64,000 bases of DNA from UBA1161 sp002311745. GTDB taxonomy: Bacteria > Planctomycetota > Phycisphaerae > Tepidisphaerales > Tepidisphaeraceae. Position numbers and translations under genes: made by a program. Positions within the stretch are counted from its first letter, which is position 1. Every line of letters starts with the position of its first letter. A model generated the notes under the pieces. That model saw only the letters and a list, made by a program, of their open reading frames with translations, was not told the DNA's origin and made no database searches. The stretch is taken from the NCBI GenBank assembly GCA_050018415.1, contig JBEKAB010000018.1, positions 5,792-69,791 on the forward strand. Direction: 5' to 3'. Positions 18,356 to 27,308 of this stretch are shown here, one piece after another.

Positions 18356-19954
18356 CTAATGCAGGGAATAAATCGTCCAGCCGCGGACTTTTTGGTCCGA
18401 GCCGACCTGAAGGATGATGCGCGCGGCGTCGAAGCGGTAGAGAATTGCCTGCCGCCCGGCCGTGACGTCGGTGGGCTGGCCGTAAATCGCCAAGACCTTT
18501 TGCAGATCATCGCCGACGGCCAAGCCGCGCGAGGTGCGTCCGGCGTAGCCGCGGCGGGTGCAGTACGCCACAACCCAGCGATCGCCAATGTCTATGCGGT
18601 AGCCCTGCCACGCGTCGGTTTGCTTGGAGCGAATGGTGATGTCGGGCACATCCGCGCTGAGCGAAGTCAGGCTGATCGTGTCGTAGGGCGGATCGTCCAT
18701 GGGCTTGGCATCTGTGGCCGTGGCGTTGGCGATCGATTCATCCGGCTGCGTGGTCGCGGGGGCGTGCCCGCTGGGCACGGGATGACCGGCCAGCACGTCG
18801 AGATTGATCCGCGCTAACTCTGCCGCGGCCGGCTGCGCTTTGGTAAACGCTTCGGTTGCTTCCCGGATCTTGTTCTGCCGCGCGTCGACGATCCCCAGCA
18901 TGACCTGCGCGTCGGCGGCGCTGGCTGCGTCTTTCGCATCCGCCGCCACACGATCCGCCTCCTCCGCGAACGCCGCGGCAAGATTCTCTTTGCCCAGCAG
19001 ATCGTAAACGCCCGCCAGGTTCACGTACGCCGGCGCGTAATCCGGATCGCGCGTTTTGGCTTCGTCGAAGCATCGCTCGGCGTCGATGAGCAATTGATAC
19101 GCCTTTCGCCGAGTCTGGTCGTCCAAACCGCGAGCTTCCACCTCGTCGCGGCGCAAGCGCGTGTCGGCATCCAACTCGAACGGGTAGACAAAGCGCGACA
19201 GATCCGCATCACCGCGCAGAAGCTCCATCGCCTCCTGCGCCCGCGCCACGCCGGCGTTATTGAGAATCTCGCGGCTGGGGAAATCGCGGGCGATGAAATC
19301 GAAGCACAACGCGGCCGCCTGGTATTGCCGCAACGCCAGGAGCTCGTTGCCCGCCTCGAAGACCGGGACCAGCCGCGAGAGTTTGCCCTGCGCTTCGCGA
19401 GCGATCCCCTCGCGCTCCTGCAAGCTCGGATATCCGGGCATGCTTTGGTAGCGGCGATAGATCGCCTCGATCAGCTTGGGAAACTGATCCAGCGTATCGA
19501 ACCCGGCCAGGTATCCGTAATATCCGCCGAAATAATCCGCCTCCATTTCGCAGCGGAGGCGGTCCTGACTGTCCAGAACTTTAAGCTGCTGGCCCAAATC
19601 CGCCGGGATGGAATTGCCAAATTCGTGCGTCCAGCCGTGGTGTCCGTAATAGTGGGCCAATTCGTGCCCGAGCAACGCCGCCAGAGCCGCGTCTGCATCG
19701 GGCATGGTGCCGCACAGATCGAACATGCGCTCGTCCAGGTCGATCTCGTGGCGGTCCGGCCAAAAGACGGCGACTTGGACGGAGGAGCGCAAGCGCAGTC
19801 GCGGCGGCGGCCGGCTGTCGCCGATCGCCTGAACCAGCCGATCATACACCTGCTGCGCCGCGGCCAATTTCTGCTCATGCGTCAACGCATCGGCGCGCGA
19901 GAAAGAAATCGGCCACAGATAAACGCAAATGAACGCAGATAACGCGATTTTCAT
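18356..19954 (-). CDS. M48-like zinc metalloprotease with TPR region
   Basis: About 532 residues from the ATG at 19954. A signal peptide (MKIALSAFICVYLWPISFS, then RADA) precedes a protease domain with the zinc motif HELAH in LLGHELAHYYGHHGW and the third ligand in MEADYFGG. This HExxH plus ExxD pattern is that of M48 peptidases. TPR-like helices follow (about residues 200-420), then a Thr/Ala-rich linker and a small C-terminal domain. The layout resembles BepA-type periplasmic proteases that work on outer-membrane proteins; the specific role is inference. The frame is open to an ATG at 19999. The first codons lie inside a palindromic repeat, so the signal peptide appears repeat-derived. Confidence 0.78.
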   Translation of the reverse strand: MKIALSAFICVYLWPISFSRADALTHEQKLAAAQQVYDRLVQAIGDSRPPPRLRLRSSVQVAVFWPDRHEIDLDERMFDLCGTMPDADAALAALLGHELAHYYGHHGWTHEFGNSIPADLGQQLKVLDSQDRLRCEMEADYFGGYYGYLAGFDTLDQFPKLIEAIYRRYQSMPGYPSLQEREGIAREAQGKLSRLVPVFEAGNELLALRQYQAAALCFDFIARDFPSREILNNAGVARAQEAMELLRGDADLSRFVYPFELDADTRLRRDEVEARGLDDQTRRKAYQLLIDAERCFDEAKTRDPDYAPAYVNLAGVYDLLGKENLAAAFAEEADRVAADAKDAASAADAQVMLGIVDARQNKIREATEAFTKAQPAAAELARINLDVLAGHPVPSGHAPATTQPDESIANATATDAKPMDDPPYDTISLTSLSADVPDITIRSKQTDAWQGYRIDIGDRWVVAYCTRRGYAGRTSRGLAVGDDLQKVLAIYGQPTDVTAGRQAILYRFDAARIILQVGSDQKVRGWTIYSLH

Positions 19955-19996
19955 TGCGCATTTCAACTGCATGCATCTGATTTTCATCTGTGGCCG
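19910..19996. repeat. Palindromic repeat overlapping the start of the M48-TPR gene
   Basis: CGGCCACAGAT at 19910-19920 and its exact reverse complement ATCTGTGGCCG at 19986-19996 flank AT-richer sequence with AAACGCAAATGAACGCAGAT. I recognise the unit as resembling a short repeat found in many environmental bacterial genomes (ATCTGCGTTCAT...ATCTGTGGCC); copy number here is unknown. A related palindrome lies between rpsO and pnp (62513-62582). Confidence 0.7.
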
Positions 19997-20008
19997 CATT
20001 TTTCGCCG

Positions 20009-21598
20009 TCAATACAGCAGCGACCGGCTGAGCTTGCCCTCTTCACCGGAAAGCCAGACGCGCAGCACGCTGAGTTGGTCCTTGTCGCCGTGGACGCCCA
20101 TGTCGATGCGGCCTTCCAGAGCCGCCAGGCGAACGGCGACGCCCAGGTCCTTCAGGTTGCCGGTTTTCCAGACGGAAACGGCCTTGCCCTGATCGTCGAA
20201 CAATCCGAGGGCGATCAGCGTCTGCGTCGGCGGGGCCGGCGGGGCCGCCGGGGTCGCGGGCTTGTACGGCTGGAAGCCGGGCGTCGGACCGCCGAAGAGG
20301 AACTGCTGCAAGCGTGTGGGCTGCCGCTGGTCGTTGGGCGGCGTGGCTTGCAGGTGACCGAAAACCCCCGTCTGACTCTGATCTTGCGCCGCCGCCGCCA
20401 CGCTCGGTCCGGCCCCGCCGGTGTTCTGCACGGTCACGCCGGCGTCGGTCTGACGCACCGTCCATCCCAGGCTGCCGAGGATGTGCTGCGCCCAGGCGCT
20501 TTCGCGATCCTGCGTCAATTCGTCGGTCTTGACGGCGACCTTGCTGGTGTGGCCGTTCTGGTCGAGCCAAACGGTGCAGGTGTCGCCCGGCCGCACCGCT
20601 TCCAGGGCGGCCAGGACTTCCTCGATGTTGTCGACCGACGCGTCGTTGACCTTGGTGACCACCGCCCCCTTGTACTGCGTCAGCGCCGCGGCGGCGGGGG
20701 AATCCGGCAGAACATCGTTGATGATCGGCTTGGCGCCGATGTCGACGAATTCCGGATCGGTGTTGGTGCGCGGGGCGCCGAAATCCTGGCTGAAACGCAC
20801 GCCCAAAAACGCCCGATGCACGCGGCCGGAGGCGATGATGTCATCCACCGCCCGGCTGGCAATGGCCGCCTCCAGGGCAAAGTTGATTTGCGGTTCGATG
20901 AAGTACTGGTTGAAGCGTTGGCGGATTTCGATGCCCGTGTTCATGCCCGCCACGTCGCCGCCTTCGTTCACCAGCGGCCCTCCGCTGTTGCCCCAGATGA
21001 TCGTCGCCGTGCTCTCCAGGTAGCCGAATTTTCCCGTGCTGCCGGCGCGCACGCGGTTCAAACCGCCGACGATCCCGGACGAGATCGCATACGGATATTC
21101 GCCGTAGGGGTTGCCGATGGCGAAAACCTTTTCCCCCAAGCGAGGCGCATCGGTGGTGAACTTCAGGTTTACGATCTCCGGTCCGGGCGGCTTGTCGGCG
21201 AACTCCAGGACCGCGATGTCGATGAACGAATCGGCCCCGACGACGTGCATGGGATATTTCGTCCGCGTCATGCTGAAGACCGCGACCGACCCCGCATCAT
21301 CGGCGGCGCCTTCGATCACGTGGCAGTTGGTGACGATGTAATTCTTCCCGTTGCGCTGGACGCAAAACCCCGACCCGGACTCCATGGCTCCGCTGAGGTT
21401 CAGCAGCTTTTCGTAGGCGTCGGCCGCGCCAAAACCAAAGGGCTGGCTGTAATCCGCCGTTTTGTAGACGGCGACGGTCACCACACCGCCCAGGGCGTGC
21501 TCGAGCATGTCCGAATCGGACGCCGCCGCCGCACCGCCCACCCAAGCCCCCATCGCCATCGCCGCCGCCACCCACGCCAAAATCACACCGCTTTTCAT
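20009..21598 (-). CDS. Periplasmic trypsin-like serine protease with PDZ domain (HtrA/Deg-like)
   Basis: About 529 residues from the ATG at 21598, which has GGAGG five bases upstream. A signal peptide (MKSGVILAWVAAAMAMGAW, ending AAA) leads to a trypsin-like domain with the complete triad: His in VTNCHVIEG, Asp in FIDIAVLEF and Ser in WGNSGGPLV. A PDZ domain follows (INDVLPDSPAAAALTQYKGA, then VTKVNDASVDN), then an Ala/Pro/Thr-rich linker and a poorly conserved tail. Deg/HtrA proteases degrade or refold damaged envelope proteins. It sits upstream of the M48-TPR protease on the same strand, so the two may form an envelope quality-control pair; this is inference. Confidence 0.87.
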   Translation of the reverse strand: MKSGVILAWVAAAMAMGAWVGGAAAASDSDMLEHALGGVVTVAVYKTADYSQPFGFGAADAYEKLLNLSGAMESGSGFCVQRNGKNYIVTNCHVIEGAADDAGSVAVFSMTRTKYPMHVVGADSFIDIAVLEFADKPPGPEIVNLKFTTDAPRLGEKVFAIGNPYGEYPYAISSGIVGGLNRVRAGSTGKFGYLESTATIIWGNSGGPLVNEGGDVAGMNTGIEIRQRFNQYFIEPQINFALEAAIASRAVDDIIASGRVHRAFLGVRFSQDFGAPRTNTDPEFVDIGAKPIINDVLPDSPAAAALTQYKGAVVTKVNDASVDNIEEVLAALEAVRPGDTCTVWLDQNGHTSKVAVKTDELTQDRESAWAQHILGSLGWTVRQTDAGVTVQNTGGAGPSVAAAAQDQSQTGVFGHLQATPPNDQRQPTRLQQFLFGGPTPGFQPYKPATPAAPPAPPTQTLIALGLFDDQGKAVSVWKTGNLKDLGVAVRLAALEGRIDMGVHGDKDQLSVLRVWLSGEEGKLSRSLLY

Positions 21599-21783
21599 TG
21601 CGTCCTCCCGCAAGAGGTTAAGAGCCGAAATGTACCATCCCACGACGCCGCAATATCATGGTTTGGCCGGCGCGGTTTGCAAGGAAAATTGCGCCCGCCG
21701 GCGGCCGCCGGGACCCTCAGACGCGCCGGGCCGTCGAATCTTGCACCATTTACCGATCCGCCCTCGGCGGAGAGAATGCCTCC

Positions 21784-23424
21784 ATGGCCCAAAGCAGCGA
21801 CCTTTTCCTGGCGGTCTTTAATGCCGGCGTACAGGCCATGCGCCGCGATCTGCACGGCCCCCTGCTGAGCATCGGACGCGCCCCCGAATGCGACATCCAA
21901 TTGGAAAGCACTCGGGTCTCCCGGCGTCACGCCGAGCTGTCCTGCGACGCCGACGGCCGCTGGACCGTCCACGACCTGGGCAGCCGCAACGGCACTCGCG
22001 TCAACGGCCAACTGATTAGCGAGCAAACCATCCAGATCGGCGATCACATCGAGATCGGCGGGTTCGAATTGGTGATTCGTTCCCGCAGTGTCGAGGACGG
22101 CGGTCTGAACACGATTTGGTCCAGCCACGAAGGAGCAACGACGGTCTTCACGACCTTGGCCGCGGCGTCGGCGCCCCGGATCGACCAATCCCACCTCGCC
22201 CTGGTCGCCGCGCTGGGCGCGAAGCTGCTGGACATCCCCGATGCGCAGCAACGCATGACCCTGCTCTGCCGCACGCTGGTGGAACCGCTCTTCCGTTGCG
22301 ATAGCGCCGTGGTTTTGCGCGTCGACCGCGCCGATGCCCAACAGCCGCCGCAGATGCTCTGTCCGCTGCAACTTCGCATCGGCAGCGCCCCATCGGCGGC
22401 CCCGGCGACGCCCGCGCAGGTTCCGCGGGCGGTTGTCGAGGCGGCCATCGCCAGCCAGCAGCCGATCCTTTCCGGCGGCGAACCAAACGAGCACGATATC
22501 GCCGCCATCGTCTGCCCTCTTCACGTCGAGACCAGCCAGGCGGATGTTCTGTACGTCACCGTGGGGCGGCAGCACGGCACGGTGGATTGGCTGGCCCTGG
22601 TGGCTTTGGCCGCCGAGCAGTTCAAAAAGGCACAGTTGCAGATCGAAGCCCGGCAAACCGTGCACGCCAACGCCGCGTTGCAGCACGACCTCCAAAAAGC
22701 GCGACAGATGCAACTATCGCTGGTGCCCAAGAACCCGGCCGTGTCGGGGCTGGAGATCGCCATCGGATTTGAGCCGTGCCACTGGGTGGGCGGCGATTAC
22801 GCCAACGTCCTGCCCACCCCCGATGGCAACGTCTTCCTGGCCATCGCGGATGTCAGCGGCAAGGGCATGGCCGCCGCCATGGTCGCCTCCGGCGTCCACA
22901 GCATGGTCCACTCGGCCATCCGCGCGGGCACATCACTCGAAGACCTCGCCCGCAGCCTCAACCAATTCCTTCTGGAATCGATGGACCGGCAAAGCTTCGT
23001 GACCATGATCGGCGCCCTCTTCGACCCGCGTACGGGAAAAGCCCAATGCGTCAACGCCGGCCACCCACCCATGCTGATCGTTTCCGCCGACGGCTCCGTG
23101 CAGCAAACGCGCTACGGTCACAACCCGCCCCTGGGCGTGATGCCCTTGGACGTCGAGTTGGACTGGATCGAGCTGCAACCGGGGCAACTTTTGGCGATGT
23201 TCACCGACGGCCTCAGCGAGCTGCGTGACACGCACGGCAAAATGCTGGGCCTGGACGGGATCGAGCAGCGCCTCTCCGCCCTGTATCGCGCCGCTCCGCA
23301 AGCGCCGCTGAACGACTTGTGCAATCAATTGAACCAGGCGCTGGACGAAATTCGCGGCCCCGTTGCCGCCACCGACGACCGCTCGTTCATCCTGGCAAGA
23401 AGAGAGCGGCCTCCTGAGGAATGA
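21784..23424 (+). CDS. FHA-GAF-PP2C (SpoIIE/RsbU-type) phosphatase
   Basis: About 546 residues. The FHA domain (about 5-100) has LSIGRAPECDIQL, STRVSRRHAEL and SRNGTRVNG, the phosphothreonine-binding signature. A GAF-like region occupies about 130-300. A short coiled coil (LQHDLQKARQMQLSLVP) precedes a SpoIIE-type PP2C domain with VGGDYANVLP, IADVSGKGMAAAM, NAGHPPML and FTDGLSE, carrying the metal-binding aspartates. Members usually dephosphorylate anti-sigma-factor antagonists or other phosphoserine/threonine proteins. The FHA domain suggests docking to a kinase, and a TPR-kinase gene follows 133 bases downstream. The ATG at 21784 starts just before the FHA fold. The stop codon lies within a palindromic repeat. 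Confidence 0.88.
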   Translation: MAQSSDLFLAVFNAGVQAMRRDLHGPLLSIGRAPECDIQLESTRVSRRHAELSCDADGRWTVHDLGSRNGTRVNGQLISEQTIQIGDHIEIGGFELVIRSRSVEDGGLNTIWSSHEGATTVFTTLAAASAPRIDQSHLALVAALGAKLLDIPDAQQRMTLLCRTLVEPLFRCDSAVVLRVDRADAQQPPQMLCPLQLRIGSAPSAAPATPAQVPRAVVEAAIASQQPILSGGEPNEHDIAAIVCPLHVETSQADVLYVTVGRQHGTVDWLALVALAAEQFKKAQLQIEARQTVHANAALQHDLQKARQMQLSLVPKNPAVSGLEIAIGFEPCHWVGGDYANVLPTPDGNVFLAIADVSGKGMAAAMVASGVHSMVHSAIRAGTSLEDLARSLNQFLLESMDRQSFVTMIGALFDPRTGKAQCVNAGHPPMLIVSADGSVQQTRYGHNPPLGVMPLDVELDWIELQPGQLLAMFTDGLSELRDTHGKMLGLDGIEQRLSALYRAAPQAPLNDLCNQLNQALDEIRGPVAATDDRSFILARRERPPEE

Positions 23425-23543
23425 CGAAATTCGAATGACGAATGACGAATCAATGACGAATGACCAAATGACAACGAACACGGGCAATTCGGACATTCGT
23501 CATTGGAATTTGATTCGTCATTCGTCATTCGAATTTCGTCATT
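23420..23543. repeat. Perfect 34-bp inverted repeat element (GACGAAT/ATTCGTC family)
   Basis: The arm at 23420-23453 is the exact reverse complement of 23510-23543, built from repeated AATGACGAAT units. An inner pair (CAATGACGAATG at 23451-23462 and CATTCGTCATTG at 23494-23505) is also exact. The TGA stop of the phosphatase gene (23422-23424) is inside the left arm. The element is much poorer in GC than its surroundings. As RNA it would form a very long hairpin between the phosphatase and kinase genes. Confidence 0.9.
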
Positions 23544-23557
23544 AACGTATTACGCCC

Positions 23558-25684
23558 ATGTGCGCCAATCAGATTAATCTCATCAACATCCCCGAGCCGT
23601 TTGCATCGGCCAGCCGTGACGGGCGATGGGCGGATGTCGCCGATGCGCCAGCCGATTCACCCCCCGCGCTTTACGCCCGCGCCCAGGCGAGGCTGAACCT
23701 CGGGCGCGACGCCGAGGCGCGCGCCGATTTCGAAGCCGCGGCCGGCGAGCTGGGCAATTGGTGCCGCATCGAGTTGGCGTTTCTCGATCTGCGCCAGCGC
23801 CGCGACGTGCATCAGGCCCTGGCCGTCGCCCTGGACGTGATCAGCGAGGCGCCGCCGCCGTCGGCGCTGGCGGCCCGGGCGTATCACGTGGCCGGCTTGG
23901 CCGAAGGAAAACTGCGCCGCAGCGGCCCCGCCATCGATCTGCTGCTCAAATCCGTGCGAGCCTACCGGCAACTGAAGGATTTCGCCGCCCGCGCCCAGGT
24001 TTACGACACGCTCGGCTCGGTGGAAGCGGCCCGCGGACGCCTGGATTTCGCCCTGCATTTTTACGCCCTGTCCCTGGTCGACAAGACGCTGCTTCAGGAC
24101 AAATCCGGGATCGCCATCACGCTGGGGAACATCGGGCGCGCGCATCTGCGCTTGGGGCGCTTCGAGGATGCCCTGGAATGTTTCGACCGCGATCTGGTCC
24201 TGGCCCGGCAGATCGGCGACGCCCGCGGCGAAGCCCGCATGCACGAGGACATCGGCCGCACGCATTTGGCCGCCGGCGACGCCCCCGCCGCCGAAACCGC
24301 CCTGCAAAAATGCATCGACCTGTCCCAAACCCACGGCTATCACGACCTGGCCTTCTTCGCCTACAAGGACCTGGCGCTGCTGCGCATATCCCAAAACCGT
24401 CTGAATGAAGCGGCGGCGGCGCTGGATGAAGCGCAGAAATTTCTGTCCGAGGGCGGCGAACCCTACCTGCAAGATGTGCTCGCAGCCGCGCGCGGCGAGC
24501 TGGCGCTGGCCCTGGACCAGCCCGAAGCGGTCAAGTTGCTCGAGGAGGCGGTCGCCGCGTTCGTCAAGGCCGATCTTCCGGACCTGGAAATCCCCACGCG
24601 CATCCTGCTGGCCCGGGCCCTGGCCAGGCAAAAATTCAAGGCGACGGCCGAAGATTGCCTGCTCAAAGGAATGCAGCGGGCCCGCACTGACGGCTACGCG
24701 CGATACCTGCCCGTCCTCAAGCAGGAAATGACCCGCCTGGAGCTCAGCCAGGGAATCATCGAGGAAAAGAACCGCCCGATCGTGCAAAGCGGCCCGGAGG
24801 CCGAAGGCGCACCCGATGGCTACGTGATTTTGCAGCGTCTGGGGGGCGGCGGCTTCGGCGAAGTCTTTCGCGCCTACGATCCCCTGGCCGCCTGCGACGT
24901 GGCCCTCAAACGCTTCCGCCTGGCCAAACTCTACGACCTGCGCCGCCGAAAAGCCCTGATCGCCTCCGCCAAAGTCGAATTGGAAGCCGCCTCCCGCGTG
25001 CGCCATCCCGGCGTCGTGCGCGTGCGCACCATCGGCTTCGACGAACAGGATGAGCTTTACCTGGTCTGCGATTTTGTGCAGGGCACGTCTCTGCGCACGC
25101 TCATGGAGCGCGCCAGCCATCCCGCGGCGGGCATCGTCCTGCGCTACATGGAACTGATCGCCAGCGCCCTATCGGCCCTGCACGACGCGGGCGTGGTGCA
25201 CCGCGACCTCAAGCCCGAAAACGTCATCGTGACCGCCGATTCGCTTCCGGTCTTGCTGGATTTCGGCATCGCGCACGTGTCGCGCTCGACGGCAAGCGCA
25301 CCCCTGTCCGCCGCCGGGACGCCCGCATACATGGCGCCGGAGCAGGCCAAAGGCGCCGCCGTCGACGCCCGCGCCGACCTGTACGCCCTGGGCGTCATCG
25401 CCTACGAGTGGCTGGCCTGTGATCTGCCCGTTCATCCCATAAGCACCGATCTGCGGCAAATCGCCCTGGAACTGCTGTCGCAGCAACCGATCCCGCTCAT
25501 CAATCGCCAGCCGAATCTGGATGAGGAACTTTGCGCACTGGTGATGTCGATGCTGGCCAAGGACCCATCGCAGAGACCGCCCAGCGCGGCCGCCGTGGTC
25601 GACGCCTGCCGACGGCTGAGCAACAAGCCGCACCCCGCCCCGCGCCAGGCTGCTCCGGTCGCCACAGAGCCGGATGTGAAGTGA
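23558..25684 (+). CDS. Ser/Thr protein kinase with N-terminal TPR array
   Basis: A 708-residue soluble protein with no membrane helix. The N-terminal 400 residues are TPR repeats (for example ALYARAQARLNLGRDAEARA and GNIGRAHLRLGRFEDALECF). The C-terminal Hanks-type kinase domain (about 420-695) is complete: glycine loop LGGGGFGEVF, Lys in VALKRF, HRDLKPENV, DFG in LLDFGIAHV, and MAPEQ. The TPR-then-kinase order is the reverse of the other kinase in this window. It follows the FHA-PP2C phosphatase gene, separated by the inverted repeat, so a kinase-phosphatase module is plausible. No extracellular sensor is present. Confidence 0.88.
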   Translation: MCANQINLINIPEPFASASRDGRWADVADAPADSPPALYARAQARLNLGRDAEARADFEAAAGELGNWCRIELAFLDLRQRRDVHQALAVALDVISEAPPPSALAARAYHVAGLAEGKLRRSGPAIDLLLKSVRAYRQLKDFAARAQVYDTLGSVEAARGRLDFALHFYALSLVDKTLLQDKSGIAITLGNIGRAHLRLGRFEDALECFDRDLVLARQIGDARGEARMHEDIGRTHLAAGDAPAAETALQKCIDLSQTHGYHDLAFFAYKDLALLRISQNRLNEAAAALDEAQKFLSEGGEPYLQDVLAAARGELALALDQPEAVKLLEEAVAAFVKADLPDLEIPTRILLARALARQKFKATAEDCLLKGMQRARTDGYARYLPVLKQEMTRLELSQGIIEEKNRPIVQSGPEAEGAPDGYVILQRLGGGGFGEVFRAYDPLAACDVALKRFRLAKLYDLRRRKALIASAKVELEAASRVRHPGVVRVRTIGFDEQDELYLVCDFVQGTSLRTLMERASHPAAGIVLRYMELIASALSALHDAGVVHRDLKPENVIVTADSLPVLLDFGIAHVSRSTASAPLSAAGTPAYMAPEQAKGAAVDARADLYALGVIAYEWLACDLPVHPISTDLRQIALELLSQQPIPLINRQPNLDEELCALVMSMLAKDPSQRPPSAAAVVDACRRLSNKPHPAPRQAAPVATEPDVK

Positions 25685-25742
25685 ATCGTCGGCGCGCCGC
25701 GCTGGCTGGCCAAATCGGCTTCGCCGCCGTAATCTTCCCGCC

Positions 25743-26654
25743 ATGAACATGACCATGTCGCAAACTCTTTTTCTGGGAGCGCTGCAGGGCGTCGCCGAAC
25801 TGTTTCCCATCAGCAGCCTCGCCCAGATCATCCTCTTGCCCGACATGCTGGGATGGAATCTCGATGAAAAGAACAAGGATTTTTTGGCATTTACGGTGGC
25901 GCTTCACCTGGCGACGGCAACCGCCCTGGTGATTTATTTCTGGAGGGACTGGTGGGCCGTGCTGTTGGCCTACGCCGGCAGTTTCAAGCGGAGGCAACTG
26001 GTCTACGACGAACAGAGCAAGTTCGCCTGGCTGCTGGTGGCCGGCACCATCGTCGTCGGGCTGGTCGGACTGATCTTCGAGAAAAAACTGCGCGTGCTAT
26101 TCGAGGAAAAGCGGTGGGCCTGGGTGGTCGCCGTCGTCTTGGTTCTCAATGGATTCATGATGCTCGGCGCGGACGCGCTCAAACGCCGTGCCAGCTCAGC
26201 CGAAGACCCGGACAACAAGCAAGGCCCGCACACCGCCGACCCCTCAACCGACGTCGCCAGCCAACGCAAAAGCGCCCACGAGATGACCTTCATCGAAGGC
26301 GCAGCCGTCGGCGCCACGCAGACCCTGGCGCTGATACCAGGAATCTCGCGCAGCGGCATCACCATCGTCGCCGGACTTTTAGCGGGCCTCAGCTACAAGG
26401 AAGCTTCTCGCTTTTCCTTCATGCTGGCCACGCCGGTCATCGGCCTGGCCGCTATCTTGAAAGTGCCCACCCTCTTTGCCCCCGAGGCCCGGCAGGTTTT
26501 GGTGCAGACCATTCCCTCCGCGATCCTGGCCGGCGTCGCGGCGTATCTGAGCACCAAATTCCTGATGCGCTATTTCCAACACCATCGCCTCGGCCCGTTC
26601 GGGTGGTTCTGCATCGCCTTCGGCCTTTTCGCTCTGGTCATGCTGCGCCATTAA
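25743..26654 (+). CDS. Undecaprenyl-diphosphatase (UppP/BacA) homologue with altered active site
   Basis: A 303-residue multi-helix membrane protein matching UppP, which dephosphorylates undecaprenyl diphosphate to recycle the lipid carrier for peptidoglycan and LPS. Family motifs are LQGVAELFPISS near the N-terminus and the PGISRSG loop (IPGISRSGITIVAG). Compared with E. coli (EGLTEFLPVSSTGH), position E17 is Gln (Q15 here, a common variant) and the active-site histidine H30 is also Gln (Q28, in SSLAQ). The SRSG arginine is kept. It may be a divergent active enzyme or a related transporter. It heads a pair with the MauE-like gene ten bases downstream. Confidence 0.82.
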   Translation: MNMTMSQTLFLGALQGVAELFPISSLAQIILLPDMLGWNLDEKNKDFLAFTVALHLATATALVIYFWRDWWAVLLAYAGSFKRRQLVYDEQSKFAWLLVAGTIVVGLVGLIFEKKLRVLFEEKRWAWVVAVVLVLNGFMMLGADALKRRASSAEDPDNKQGPHTADPSTDVASQRKSAHEMTFIEGAAVGATQTLALIPGISRSGITIVAGLLAGLSYKEASRFSFMLATPVIGLAAILKVPTLFAPEARQVLVQTIPSAILAGVAAYLSTKFLMRYFQHHRLGPFGWFCIAFGLFALVMLRH

Positions 26655-26664
26655 GATTCCCGAC

Positions 26665-27195
26665 ATGCCCGCCTCGCGCCGCAGCCTCTTGGTGCCCCGC
26701 ATCCTGGCTGCACTGCTTCTGCTCGCCGCGGGCGCCAAAACCTACCAAGCGTTGCACGGCACCCCGATTTCCGTCGTGCTGCTGGTTCAATCATCCCTGG
26801 AAGCCATCCTGGCCCTGTGGCTGGCCAGCGGCGTTGCCGCCCGCCAGGCCGCGGCCATCGCCCTAATCGTGTTCACGCTCTTCGCCTTGGTGTCCCTCGT
26901 CGAGGTTTACACCGGCAAAAGTTCCTGCGCATGTTTCGGACCTTTGCAGGTGCCGCCGGTGGTCACTTTTCTTTTGGATTTAGCGATCGTCTACGTGCTG
27001 ATCGTGCAGCGGCCCCAGGAGCCGCTGCTGGGTCCAACGCTACCGCGCCGTCTGCTCAAATGCGTTTGCATCCTGTGCGTCGGCTTAGCCGCCCTGAGCG
27101 TCGCTTGGCGTCGGCACCAGGAGCGCTCGCCGATGCCCGTCCAGGTATTTCCGCCCGCGGCAACCGCGCCGTCTTCCAGTTCGCCGAGTCGATGA
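26665..27195 (+). CDS. MauE/DoxX-like membrane protein
   Basis: A 176-residue protein with four predicted membrane helices (for example ILAALLLLAAG, SSLEAILALWLASG, AIALIVFTLFALVSLVEVY and VTFLLDLAIVYVLIV). The sequence SSCACFGPLQVPP after the third helix is the CxCFG-type motif of MauE-like proteins, which are linked to redox or disulfide handling in the envelope. The C-terminus is Pro/Ser-rich and probably periplasmic. It follows the UppP homologue closely on the same strand. Substrate unknown. Confidence 0.7.
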   Translation: MPASRRSLLVPRILAALLLLAAGAKTYQALHGTPISVVLLVQSSLEAILALWLASGVAARQAAAIALIVFTLFALVSLVEVYTGKSSCACFGPLQVPPVVTFLLDLAIVYVLIVQRPQEPLLGPTLPRRLLKCVCILCVGLAALSVAWRRHQERSPMPVQVFPPAATAPSSSSPSR

Positions 27196-27219
27196 GTCGA
27201 TGTACAATTTGCCCGCAGC

Positions 27220-27304
27220 GCCCCCGTGGCGGAAAGGCAGACGCTACGGACTTAAAATCCGTTGGGCCGCAAGGCCCGTGTGAGTTCGATTCTCACCGGG
27301 GGCA
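27220..27304 (+). tRNA. tRNA-Leu (anticodon TAA)
   Basis: A class II tRNA of 85 bases: acceptor GCCCCCG/CGGGGGC, anticodon stem ACGGA/TCCGT around CTTAAAA (anticodon TAA), a long variable arm (GGGCCGCAAGGCCC) and T-arm GTGAG-TTCGATT-CTCAC, discriminator A. A TACAAT at 27203-27208 is a possible -10 box 11 bases before the gene; the matching -35 is weak. Confidence 0.95.
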
Positions 27305-27308
27305 TTCC

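Noticed and set aside
20075..21868. A 597-codon plus-strand frame
   Set aside because: It is antisense to the trypsin/PDZ protease, whose triad and signal peptide are intact.
23420..23543. A CRISPR array
   Set aside because: The repeated GACGAAT units are part of one palindrome and are not separated by regular unique spacers; no cas gene is in the window.
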